The notes under the pieces: model-generated | Told to the model about the DNA's origin: nothing | Seen by the model: only the letters and a program-made list of their open reading frames with translations | Database searches by the model: none | Program-made: the position numbers and the translations under genes | NCBI GenBank assembly: GCA_028564675.1 | Contig: JAOVVO010000004.1 | Location: 62,001-126,000 of the forward strand | Direction of reading: 5' to 3' | DNA: 64,000 nt | From: Onchocerca lupi | Taxonomy: Eukaryota > Nematoda > Chromadorea > Rhabditida > Onchocercidae | In this document: positions 1 through 12,000 of the stretch, piece by piece | How positions within the stretch are numbered: position 1 is the first letter of the stretch | How the letters are laid out: each line of letters starts with the position of its first letter

Positions 1-13
1 TCATTAATAGTAA

Positions 14-2446
14 ATTTCTTTAAGGAAACCATTTTTATGTGCATGTCCGGAAATTGCATATCACAATGTAAGACCGTTATTGCTGATAGTGGTTGAAGAA
101 TTGAGCAAGCGGCTGCAAAGTAAATGGGAGCAACTTGCAGTTTCCGAATGCTGTTAGTTTCTTTAATATATCTTGTCTTCATTTAATTTTCTCGACTTTT
201 CAGCCGTTAACCGATTGATCTTTTTTCTAAATTAATCGTCTGTAAACGTTAGCCTTTTACAGGTAAAGAATATATTAAATTTATGAAAACTTTTTTATCA
301 TCGAAGGGAATTCGAGTCCCAAATTCAAAAACTTTTTCTCGAAGTGCTACTTAAGTTCTTTTTTTTTTTTTTTTTTTATTACTGAAATTTGTTGAATGAT
401 TCCTTCAGAGCTTTAAAAACTATTGTTAATTATATTGCTTACAGTAGAAGATGATGAATCTTGTCAAGAACAGCTTTTAAATGAACATATGGCTTGTATT
501 TTGACGCGGGAATGCGTAATTCTTTTGCGAGATTTATTCGGCATTTCGGATGCAAGTAAGAAATTTATAAAAGATTCTACTGTTAATTAATTCTTGCGAT
601 ATTTTTCTTTCAGAACATGTTTAATATATGGTTGTTGCCCGTTAAAGAATCTTATTGCAGGTGACAAAATCGAGGAGATATCCTTTATAAAAAACTGTTT
701 TTTGAAAGACGAGGTCCGTTATTTATTATCGTCCAGAATTTTGATAACTTTTATATCTGTAATTTGTTCAGAAATTTTTATCGACACAATTCCAGCGTCA
801 GTGCTAAAAATAGAACCACTTTATAAAGTTTAATTGTAATCATTTTACATATGCATTATTTTCTTATTGGTTTTTTGTTGGCTGTGAATCATATTTTGAA
901 TGATAGCTCTTCTATTTCTATCGACAAACTTAAATATAGAACTGACCTCTATTTAGAAATATTTTTTTCAGGAAGTAATCGGAAAAATCGTTTTGTGCAT
1001 ATTTTTTTGCTTAACTTATCGCGATTCAACTTCAGTTGCTCGAATAATACCTGTTTGTAAGAATGCCATCGAAAATGTTCGTTCTAAAACTGTCTCATTT
1101 TTAAAATATGGATTTACTGTTCGAATCTTTTCTTTCACAGTTTTCATCTAAAAACTAAAAAATAGTGTTTCATTAGGTCTTTCAAAATAAATTTTCTATT
1201 GCATTATTTTTCAGTTAAATGAAAGATGTACTGAAGAAATGGCTGTCTTCATGCTTGTACAAAGTATCCAGAGCTTACAAATTCATGGATCGGATGAATC
1301 AACTGTCACTCATCTCCTATCTCTTGTCTTTTTTATTTACTCATTTCTGGTGAGTTAGCTATTTCATCGATATTTTAGATAAGTACGAATATAATTTATC
1401 TCTCATAATTAATCTCTTGCATAATAACTCGTCATTCAACAAGTTATGCATATGTTTTCCAAGTTAATCCTTTTGTGTCGATGTGTTTGTTTGTATGTAT
1501 ATGTATGTTTCTATATTTGGTAGTTCTTTGAGCTTTCAAATTTTATCCAAATTGTTTAATAGAGAAGCGGGGAGCGCATGAAGGATATCAAGTTTTTTAT
1601 TTAACATACATTTCAAAACTGTGTTCTTTCTCTTGGCTATAAGTTTGGACTTTCAGAAAGATGATCTTGTAAAGTTCTCATAAGTGAACTAGACACAAAA
1701 TTATTTATATCAATTACCTAGGAAAGTTCTATTACTATTAAAACTTTCGATAAACAAAAAACAAACGAAAAACACAAATATTTTTTACAGAAAGATCGAT
1801 TCTCCAGTCTGTCGCAAGTACTGCAACAAGTGCCGGGGTGTTCTGTAGAAGATGTACAAAGACTGGATCAGCGAATTGCATCTATGAAGTGTAGCAAAGA
1901 CTTTACAAATGAAAAAATGAAGAGAGAAGTTATGAAAAAGTTACTACGAACTGTGATAGCGGCTAGTTTCTTATCATTTTTACGAGACGAAAGTTCCGCC
2001 CAACTATTAAGTTGATTAATTAACATGACTCAGTCTATTGCCTTTCGTTTTGTAGCCGTATCTTTATCTAAATTCATCATTTTCGAAATATCTTCATGTT
2101 CCCGTGCTTCGAAATCAATTTTTATTGATCTATTCAAATTGAGGAATCAATAATTTGCGCAATAGAGAAAGCAAAGGTTTTAGGAAGCGACTGAGAGAAA
2201 ACCATTTCTCTGTGTTTTGGAATGTTGTAGAATTGTGTAATCAAATTGAAGCACCGTAGTGCTGATCTCCATCTTTACTCTTTTCGATATTTTTTTGTTG
2301 AACCATATTTCAATATATTTCAGACTTCAGTTGGTGAGCAGCATAGAAGACCAATCCATCTTCGTCCACTACCTCCTATTCCAAAAAACAAGGAACTTTC
2401 TAAAGAGGGCTTCGTAGACTTTGGATTTTTATTTGGTGATATCTGA
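14..2446 (+). CDS. XPO5: Exportin-5-like karyopherin, C-terminal part (5' cut by window edge)
   Basis: Exportin-5 is a Ran-GTP-dependent nuclear export receptor for pre-miRNA and other structured RNA. Seven phase-consistent exons: about 25-152, 445-555, 661-713, 972-1076, 1215-1349, 1791-1965 and 2331-2446 (stop TGA). Blocks that line up, from memory, with the human C-terminus are LQSKWEQ (first exon), MACILTRECV (second), LKDEEVIGKI (exon 3/4 junction), SIQSLQIHGSDES with LLSLVFFIY (fifth), and VLQQVPGCSVEDVQRLDQRI followed by IGEQHRRPIH (last two). The spacing of acidic, helical and C-terminal basic/proline segments matches family order. The exon 3 and 4 donors (GTCCGT, GTTCGT) are weak and were chosen by phase and homology. 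The N-terminal Ran-binding part lies outside the window. The gene converges on the minus-strand gene at 3.3 kb. Family assignment is firm; exact edges of exons 1, 3 and 4 are not. Confidence 0.82.
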
Positions 2447-2704
2447 TTCTTCCGGTTTTGTTCAAAATGCACTTATAAATGAAACTTATTTTAAATCTGC
2501 AAGCATAATGTTATGGCGCTGCCTATGAAGTGAAATGAGTTATAGGGCTGCGCAACCAGATAATACTTTGCCACAACATGAATATGTAATCAGCGATCAA
2601 TCAGTATTGGTATTCTTTGCCATTATATCTAAATTTGCATTATTGTGAGGCCGAACTTAAACATTTTCAAACGGCGGATAAGTGAAATATTTCATGTGCT
2701 TTTC

Positions 2705-2710
2705 AATAAA
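2705..2710 (+). terminator. Polyadenylation signal AATAAA of the exportin-5 gene
   Basis: A canonical AATAAA lies 259 bases after the XPO5 stop codon and before the convergent gene. The rest of 2447-3218 is AT-rich and shows no coding exon, so I read it as 3' UTR plus a short convergent intergenic gap. Confidence 0.6.
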
Positions 2711-3218
2711 GCACTATTCATTGCATCACTGTGAATCTGCTTCCTATCTCCCCACCACATTTTTTTTCCACGGAATCTTTTAGTAACGTTTTTTCTATGT
2801 CGATTTTTTTAATAACTTCCTCAACGCATGTTCTTGCCAAAATTGATCTTTGCATTATTCTGATTATTGAAGAGTAATTTTAAAAAAACTTAGGATTATG
2901 GTTATGTTATCTCCAGCTTATTTTTAACCATAATATGAACTGATATTACGGTGATCTAATATGACAATTGATGTGTAATATCGAGTCGGGAATGGATTTT
3001 CTTTTCTGATCATGTCCGGTGGTATTTGAATAATTATTACAGGGATTCGCCATACTTCTCTTTTCCTCAGATGTCACAGTATTTAGCTTGCAGTAATTTT
3101 ATAGGTTGCTTTTGAGAAAAAACTGCATAGGAAAGATTTTTTCTTTTAAAATTGAATTAAAAAAATAATCTTTTCTCTTTGATGTTTCGAGTTTATTTCG
3201 AGATAAAATCCTTCAATA

Positions 3219-3224
3219 TTTATT
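3219..3224 (-). terminator. Polyadenylation signal of the minus-strand helical-protein gene
   Basis: AATAAA on the minus strand, about 36 bases past the stop codon at 3260-3262 of the convergent gene. Position and strand fit its 3' end. Confidence 0.5.
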
Positions 3225-3259
3225 CCAGTAATAGGAAAAAATTGTACAGAGGCAAGGAA

Positions 3260-4222
3260 TCAAAAAGATTTTTTGGATGCATTATTTTCGGTAGGTTGCA
3301 AATTTTGTTTGCAGCGTGCAATACATTTTTCCACATCAAAACTTGGTTTCATGGACGCAATAACTGCAGAATAAGTCATTTTATTCTGCATTTCAAACCA
3401 TTTCATTATCTCCACTACAAGATATGATAAAAGGTGCTGGAGATCTTGATGACAAGGGGGTGGTACAGTCTGCCGAGACTGGCAATCAACTGCGATGAAG
3501 TCGTTCAGCATATTGGCTGCTTCCTCAATTTGTTTCCATTGTTCAGACAGTTTTCCAGCAATAATATCGATTTCAAGCTCGATTTGTGCCATTAATCGTG
3601 GCTGCCAGTTTGATGAATGTAAAACTAGCGATGTGTATCGCGGCATCTGAAAAATATGGAAAGCAACTGATTAACAAGCATATGTATTTATAATTTCTGG
3701 AAAATTCAGCATCAATTTAGCAATAACTTTCAATAAATGCTCGTAATTATAAACAATGCGTGGAGCATAACGGTAGTAAGGAGTGAATTCCAAGGTATCC
3801 AGAGGCATTATATGCAATTTCACCTAAATTTTTAGGTGAGATTTGAAATTTTTCTAAGTAAAATTTCTAGGTTTTCTGCAACTACTTATTTCTTTCATAT
3901 AGCTAACTTTCGCGTAGGTTGAGCTAAACCGTAAAAAAGGTTCTTATATCGTTGGATAGAGTTTCACCAAGCATCCTTAAATATACTTGATAGCCATCAC
4001 AATATAGAATGCTCTTATTTCATTAAATGTTGCCTTTCTCGTGGTTTCCAATTGTGCACTGAGATTTCTCCACGTATCGACAAGATCGATTATATCTTTG
4101 ATGCATCTTTCGATTTTACGAACTTCATTGAGACACTCAATCTCCATCCTGTTCAGATTTTCTCTGGTATTCACCGTATCCGCAATCCTATTCCATACAA
4201 GAGTGGGGCATAAAAGGTTATT
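3260..4222 (-). CDS. Unrecognised alpha-helical protein, 3' exons
   Basis: Two exons are well supported on the minus strand: 4222-4001 (acceptor TTATTTGCAG, donor GTGATG, phase 0 at both ends) and 3646-3260 (acceptor ATTTTTCAG, ends at TGA). The joined product, about 200 aa, is rich in charged and leucine residues without low complexity, e.g. EVRKIERCIKDIIDLVDTW, MAQIELEIDIIAGKL and LLSYLVVEIMKWFEMQN, and looks helical or coiled-coil. It ends ENNASKKSF. I do not recognise the family. The open frame continues upstream of 4222 to an ATG at 4330, but that stretch is homologous to a dispersed LTR-like element, so I take 4222 as the exon edge and expect further 5' exons to the right (a candidate is listed at 4962-5080). 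Converges with XPO5. Confidence 0.6.
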
Positions 4223-4760
4223 CTGCAAATAAATTCCTATGTCGGGGAAAAATCTAATAGTTTGTAATTTGGTTAGTAACTTGTTGGATAGGAGATTTTT
4301 CTTACTATTGTGATTTAGCTCGATCAGCATACAATATCGCGCTTATACAATGATAAGGATCAAATAAATAAAAGATACTAACCGTTCGTTTGAATTCTCA
4401 CTACGTTGTCGTACTTTTCTTTTATAACTCGTTCTCTTTCCGCTCCACCACTGCTGTTGCTTCTGCTCAATTGCCGCTCGTACTGTCGTCCAAACCGTTT
4501 TCGAAATTGTATCGGAACTGAACTGCTCTTGATACTATTATGGAAGACACTGATCTATCTGACTTAAAGTGCTCTTTTTTTTATGTATAATCCTTGACAT
4601 TGATAGTGAGCTTTGAGATTTATAACACATTAATCATACAAAAGGTTGGTTATCAGGACAAATGATAAGAGATGGACAATGCTCACAAGTTTCAATCCTT
4701 GCAACATTCCTGACAGTTAACATCTCATTATTTCACACAATACACATAAGATTTATAAAC
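4223..4760 (-). mobile_element. Diverged LTR-like element, copy A (probably solo)
   Basis: Read on the minus strand this interval aligns in order with 22210-22790 on the plus strand. Shared blocks: AACCTTTTGTATGATT (4632-4647 here), AGCAGTGGTGGAGCG (4441-4455), ATAAGCGCGATATTGT near 4345-4330 against a near-identical block at 22630-22647, and a block ending in CCCCGACATAGG (about 4274-4235). Many differences are transitions, as in an old decayed pair. The TATA-like and AATAAA-like positions seen in copy B are degraded here. Its left edge falls a few bases from the acceptor of the neighbouring gene's exon, so an ATG and about 36 codons contributed by the element run open into that exon. Exact ends and any target-site duplication could not be set. 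Confidence 0.55.
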
Positions 4761-4961
4761 AAATTGGATGAAAGAACAAAGGCCTTTGCACTAAGATATG
4801 GATAAGTAATTCACTTGTCTGAGAAATGTCACAATTTTTACTATACAGAATACTTGAATTATTTCGCTATATTTATATCATAAAATATTTCGATTTGCCG
4901 AAATCCTACGGTTGGAGAAAGATGCTCGAACTGGTAATACACGTTTTATCCAATGAATTAC

Positions 4962-5080
4962 CTTGCCAGTTCATCTATTAACAGATAACCCTCTTCTCTA
5001 ACGTGCCACCACCATATCCAACTGTTACTATTGAAAAATTTGTCACCATTTCTGTTATTCGGTGATTGGAGCAAAGAGTC
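4962..5080 (-). CDS. Candidate upstream exon of the helical-protein gene
   Basis: Minus-strand open segment bounded by an acceptor-like TCCCAG and an AG-GTAATT donor. It encodes an unusual tryptophan-rich stretch, SNSWIWWWHVREEGYLLIDE, which does not look like chance AT-rich translation. It leaves phase 2 and so does not join directly to the exon at 4222 (phase 0); another exon would have to lie between, or it belongs to something else. No family recognised. Confidence 0.25.
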
Positions 5081-6064
5081 CTGGGACTTATTAATTATCA
5101 AGGTGTTTCACCATTATTGAATAATGGAGGCCTAATTTGTAGCGATACTATTTTCTCAGTACAAAGCTCCTCACTGTGACCTTTATGACCTGTAATTCTC
5201 CGTTCTTGAGTCGACATATCTTTCCATATCACACGGATATTGATCTATCGAAAATTATCTGCAGAATGGTTCAGTTACTGCTTAGATTTTCCGTTCTCGA
5301 ATCAGCTGATTCTTCTGGTTAATGGTAATAGCCATTCATACTCTAAATCACTTTGATTATTTGGGTTTGTAATGTTGTGATCATTGCGTCTTAAAAAAGT
5401 ATTTGTCAAAACATTTTGCAAACGGTCGAATTAGTTTCAGCGAGAGACATTATTTTATCGTCATAGTAAGGTTCACAACTGCAGACAACAGAAACAATTA
5501 TTAATTCTCTGTTGCTATCCTGTAAATTTAAGATCTATCACATTGTCATCTGTCACATACAACCAAGCGATACAATCTTAGAATATTCTCTTCTTGACTT
5601 TTTTTTTGATAAATGATTTAGAAAACGAGTTTGAATTCTTTGAGTAAGAATTATTATACATTAACATAGACATTTGGCAAGTCAGGAGAATTACTTATGA
5701 ATTAGTCGTTATAAATAAATGGATAAATTAATTATCTATCCTAATAAATATGAAAAAATACACGGATAATGTGCATGATTTTTTTTTGTATGTACAATAT
5801 TTTACTATGAAGCAAAGTTGGTTTAGACAACCAGTGATGCATTGCTTTCAAAAATTTAAAATTTTCCTTTTCCAAGGAAATTTTTTTTAATTCTCCTGCT
5901 GTTCAAATACATACTGAAAGGGATCAGAAATCTTAAAAGTAATAGTTTCTCCTGCAACCGTAGACAATTCACAAAAATAATGGAAATTTTCAGGCTATAG
6001 TGTATTGTTCCTCGAGTTTTTCTCCGGTATCCTGAAACAAAATGTGACTCAAATCATCAACTCT
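5081..6064. other. AT-rich intergenic/3' flank of cab-1, nothing recognised
   Basis: No exon-like segment with acceptor, open frame and donor was found on either strand. Contains only short AT runs and scattered stops; the right end is the 3' UTR side of the cab-1 gene. Confidence 0.4.
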
Positions 6065-9000
6065 TCAGCTTCGCGAAATAAAATTTGGATTCTGTACTTC
6101 GATATCACCGGTTGGTGCTAAACCAGGACATTCATATATCGAAAAATTGTTTTCGTCATCGGACGTTTCACTGCTTTCATCAACATCTGGAAGAGTTACT
6201 GTTCCATTTTCACCTGATATTATCTTCTGTTTTGTTTGCTGGTAGTGATGTAGTTGTGCCTGAAAAAGTTACTGTAGAATAAACTTTACTGAACAGTTAA
6301 AAAAACACAAATCCCAAAAGGAAATACGACGGTAAAATAGAATTAAATAATTGGAGATGCATCCTCTCTCAACCTTGATAAATTATTGATGAAGAAAAAT
6401 CCTCTTTCCTCTTTTCCATCTCATTCTCAACCATCGTTTCCAGGTAGCATATTTAAGGACATGAATTCATCGCAGTTTATTCTTGTCATTTCAAGATCAA
6501 AAATTATCAATGTTTTGTCACTTTTAGATGTATGATAAAGATTATTATTTTTATCGCTTTTCTGATGGTATTCTCAATATTCAGTTTCATTTTCTCTACA
6601 GGAATAAAAAAAAAATAGTCTGGAAGAAGCAACAAATTATTCTTATTGCGAAATTACTCTTATCTAATGAAATAGTTAAAGATGCCAGGATCTTGCATTC
6701 GTTGCACATATCGATCAGAATGAAATAAAAATTGGGATCACAATTCATGATAAATCATTAGTAAACACCAATTGTATACTCTTTCCTGTAGAAAAATTGA
6801 TTATTTTAGAATGCACTTTAATCAGTCCGTATATAATGAATTTTCGACATACCTTGTATGCCAGTCCTTCATCACCACCCTTCTTTTTCTTGCTTTTTCC
6901 AGGACCAGTGGGTGCATATGTGAAATCACAGTTTTCAATTGAAGTCTTCTGAGATCGAACTCTGATATTTCATTGAATAAAACACAATTAAAGAAAATTT
7001 AAAATATGCATACAAAACAAATAAAATGTAAAAATATTGGAGATCGCTGTTTGCGAAATATAACTACTCAAAGAGACAACTCGTTTGGCATGCTTAACAG
7101 TGAAACAAAATATCAAGCTTACTTACTTGAAAAAATAGTAGCTGCCAGTTGCGACTCCAATTACCACTCCCAGCATGCACACAATTGCAGCTGCTAAAAA
7201 AAAAAAAAAAAAAAAAAAAAAAGATAAGACGATTTTTCACGAACAAACTAGATTCATCTGATAAATTTAAAATGACATATTTTGAATGAATATATAAAAT
7301 TAATTTCACACGTTTAAAGGAAATCGTTTGAAAAATGAAAGAAGGCAATGTATTAAAGATTAAACAAGAAACGTCTATATTCATGGCGATAGCTAATACA
7401 ACTAGATGTTGTATTTTCAAAAATGCTGCATATCGAATACCAGCAAGATTAATAAGGTTGTATTCCAACGTATTTGATATGAGCTTCTCTAAAGAAATTT
7501 TTAATTCGTCAAAAAAAAAACAATGTCCTCTTAATATGCTATTGATGATTTTAGAAAACGCTTGACTTAAATAAGCTGAAATATTTTAGTATTAAAAATT
7601 GAATTTTCAAATTAAAATTAATCGCATACCTAACGTCAGGAAATTACCGACATGAAGCGTTCGCGTAAAGTTAGATTGTTGGACCAGTTGGTGATCTTCT
7701 ACCCGTTTCATCATTGTTTCCCTATGTTTCATCTGATTTGACATTTTCGGTTCAATGAATCCCACATATTCACTTTGTCCTTTTTTCTGCGCTGCTACCA
7801 ATTTTGCATCTTTATCTTGTACAGCATTTTCTGGATTTTCAATATCGATATCGTACTCATCGTTGCTCTCTGATTCGGTGTATTCACTATAGGCTGAAAT
7901 GACACAAATTTGTTAGGACTACAGATAATACTTGGATTCCGAAAAGTATTCAGATCCAAGACACCTGCAAAAACTTTCCCGAAAATGATGCCATAGGCAC
8001 TTTATGTGTGCAACACTTCAAAGAGTTATTTTTTTTATTTATAGCACTTGAAATAGTTGCACTCTTAAAACTTGTTAGAATTTGAACTTGAAATTAATCT
8101 TAGCTGTAAGAGAAAATAAAAGGTGGTGAAATACGGTAACCAAATTTTGATAGTTTTAGATATAATTTTCCATGCGATGATAATATTATCGGAAATTCCG
8201 AGAAACTTTATGTACCAGTTATATAATCCATTTCATGAATCAATAATATTAATTTTTGTAACTCTGAATCGTTTTTGATGCTTAATTCATAATTCACTTA
8301 ATATTATGTTACCTTAATATAATTCTGTAAAAAGTCCATTTTTTCCAAATGGGATAAGATGGTTTTGTTTCATTATAGTGTGTTACTGTTACCTTCGACT
8401 TATCCCAAAAAAAAGGAGATAAGTATGGGGGGAAGTGTTGTTGACTCAAAGGACCGTGCTTGAAGTTTTCAACTGGTTTCCTCGATACAAAAAAAGGTCG
8501 AGTAATTCTCAAACTGCCAATAGAACTCAAACATATTTCAATTCGGTTTCTACTTCTGCATCTGTCTTCATTGGGCAACTTGCAGCACAATTACTCACAT
8601 CCGCAAAAGTAAGTCATTAACTGTCAATTCAATTTAAAAGCTTGATTTTTTTTTAAAACTTTCGACAAGTATTGGTACCATCTTATTGTTGGCCTATGAA
8701 GATAATTTGTTGCATATGAATATGTCAACCAATTTTCCAATTAAATCAAAATGAAATGAATAAAAAAATCGAAAACTGACGCGATTGTCGCCTATTTCTA
8801 TTGGCTTGCGACAAAAAATTCACCAAAGATGCGATCTGCTGACCATTGTCATATTGCAATAATTGCTGTCCATCTTCTGAAATGTAGAAATTGGAAATGA
8901 AGTTTTAATTTTAATACTTCATCCCAATGATTGTTTGAATTTTCCAATTACCGGAAAAGTTTTAAATTTAATTGAAATTGATTGGTAGTTTGGAGGTTTC

Positions 9001-12000
9001 AAAAAAAACATCATCAGTTTTCAATCAATTTTTGCAAATTTTGTAAAAAAAAAAATTATTCTAAAAATAGAAAAGAAAAAAACAATCTTATTATCTACAT
9101 GCAAGTTAGTTTCAATTCAATTATTTTTTAATTCATGCAGATGAAAATTGTTAGTTATTTGACTGGCATTTGATCTTTAATCATTCAATTTTGATTTGAT
9201 ATGATAGTTGAATAATTAGACTGTATACTTGCATTCACATCGAAATACATTGCTAATTGAATATTTTACATTTCTTTTAATACTTTCCATCCCAGAAAGA
9301 ATGAATGAAAATAAATTTGAGGCGAATGATTTCTATTTATAAACGAGTATCATTTTTTAATAATTTCATCTTACGAAGCACTTAAATACAGGTAATTATC
9401 TAATACCAATCGCACTCATTAAAAAATTGATTCTTTTATGAATATGTACATAGTGCATATTCTGTATTCAAAGTTTAGTATTAGAAAATATTATAAATTT
9501 ACGTTGCCACATGAATTAACCCACACTCTCCTATTGATATGAGAAAATGAAATTTTGCAAAACATCAATTAAATTGTGAAAACATTTGTGAAATCGTGTA
9601 ATTCTGGAATTTGAAAAAAAAAAGAATTTGATATAATCACAAGGTAGAATAAATTGCAGATAAGATATGATCATTGCTATAATGAAGTTAAATTAATAAC
9701 AATTTATGAGATGTCCATTTGTAAATATATGTTAACAAAGAGCCAGATAAATATGCTTTAATGAAGCAAATAAATGTTCTTAATAAATTTCTCCTACTCC
9801 TTCTTTTCAAGGACATCCAGTGACTTGTATTTTATTACTCTTTATCCACTGGCCAAGGAATTAATTAATTCTTTGCTGAAGGAAAGATGAAAATTCCCTT
9901 TGAAAAGTTAGGATTCAAAAAATAATAATTAGCCATTCTAGATATTTAAAGAGATAATAAAGTACAGATTCTCATCATTTTATCTTCCATAAAACTTAAA
10001 ACGGATATTTTTGAAAAAGGAAGCTGGAGGACAGAGAGTATCAATTACAGAAAAATCGCAAATATTCGTTGTTCACTAATATCTAATTAACTTTGTTGCC
10101 TAAACTTAACTATCAGTATTTTATTTTATAATAAATATGAGCAATCGTTGATTTGCAAAGTTCAAAGTGAGATAAAATTCGAGATTTCAGTATTTTTTTA
10201 AGCTAATGAAGTATTTCTCTTATTTCATATATTCTCGTCTTTCCAACATGCCGAACAGTACATTGATTCTTCGGCCATTCCAGCTACTACAATAACTCAA
10301 GTAATAACATTTATTTTACTGTGTATTTCATCGTAGTAACCGAAAATCAAAATATCCATCTCTTTCCAATTAAATTATGCCAAAATTATTCTACCAATAA
10401 GGAGCTTCTGCAACAAAATTCGATTTGCATGCATGATAAGTATTCATTCAGCTTCTCTTTGAAAACCAATAAAATGACTTTGTGCAGCCTCATGTTCAGT
10501 ACAATTCAATTTTTATCTTTTCTACTTCGGTTGGAAGATCAGTATAGAATCAGTGGATGAGACAAGAATCCTTTATATCCTTTCTATATCTGTCCTATAA
10601 AAAGATGTGCATGTACATGTCGTGAAATCTATTTATTCTCCTGGCTTCAGAACTATGAAAATTGGCTAGATGTCATTTTCTAGCCATAATTCACTTAGCT
10701 TTTATATGCTCAAAGTCAAGAAGTTTAGAATATTTCTAATATCAGTTCAATCCAGACATTTGATAAGTAAAAAACGAATCATTACTTTACTTCATTTATT
10801 GTATATTGCTTCTCTTCACTACATTATTTAATTTTTTTCGAAACATTCTAAATAAATTTCGTTTGGATTTCAAATATTTAAATATTTTTTTCTACTTTTG
10901 AAGATGAAGTTAGCGCAAAGAACAAAAACAGAAAGCACGACAAATGAGGACATATTACGGTATACACCAAATAATTTAATGATAAATGTTGAACGTATTC
11001 TTAGCATAGCTTGGATCATTTTAAAAAGATCAATACTAATTTTCGTATGAAAGCACAAATTATATTCTATCAACTAAGGATTAGCATTCAGCTAAGATCA
11101 TCTTATTTTTTTTTAACTGCGCTTAGCAATGAATGCAAAAATGGATGGCAAATGTATATCCAACGAAACTAATAAAAATTTATGGAACTTCTTGTTAGAT
11201 ATTTTAAAAAATATATAACAAGAAGTTCTATCCATATTTATTAGTTATTTAAAGTTCAGAAATTCAGCTGGAAAAAACTTGCTGGCTAGCGTTGAGTTAA
11301 AAAATCAGCGTCCAGAAGTCTATGGATTTTCAGTGAATTTGAATGGGAAATAATGAATTATTTCACTTAATGAGATATCTAAATTGGGTTTTTTTTTATG
11401 AAAAAGTTTTTTTTTACTCGTGGAAAATTTTTTCCCTTTTCATGAAAAGTCAGTACTTCAAAATAGAAATTCAACTTGGGTTCGCTTTGAGTAAAACTAA
11501 AGACTGAAGCCAAACCAAAACTAGAGAGGATGTCGTAAATAAAATACCATACTTGTGAAAATATAGTATTTTTAATCACAGGTTTTATGAGTATAAGGCT
11601 TGATGGTGGACCGGAATGAAAATGGACTTTTCTATTCGAAGTTCAAGAAATGTGAAAATATTTAAGATGTTTCAAATCAAAATTTCACGGAAATTTTGGA
11701 ATTCATTTTTTTTTTTTACACAGAAATCTGATTTTTTTAAACATACTGTATTGAACAATGCTTATTTAATGTCTTGAAACATCTTAAAACACATCAAATT
11801 TCTATCTCAAAAGGAGGCAATTTATGTGAGCTTAATAACATTGTAAATATTCAACCTTCATGAATTCAATAGACTTCGTATGGAAAGCATATTTTATTCA
11901 TGATATTTTTGCCTATCTTTCATCTTCTTGCTTCATTCTTAATTCCTCTCTTTCTGCCCTATGTTTGTTTTATGATTGCAGAAAGAAGCAAAATTCAAAA

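Noticed and set aside
8309..8620. Opposed 93- and 61-codon frames inside cab-1 intron 2
   Set aside because: They sit within a well-defined intron, are antisense to each other and match nothing.
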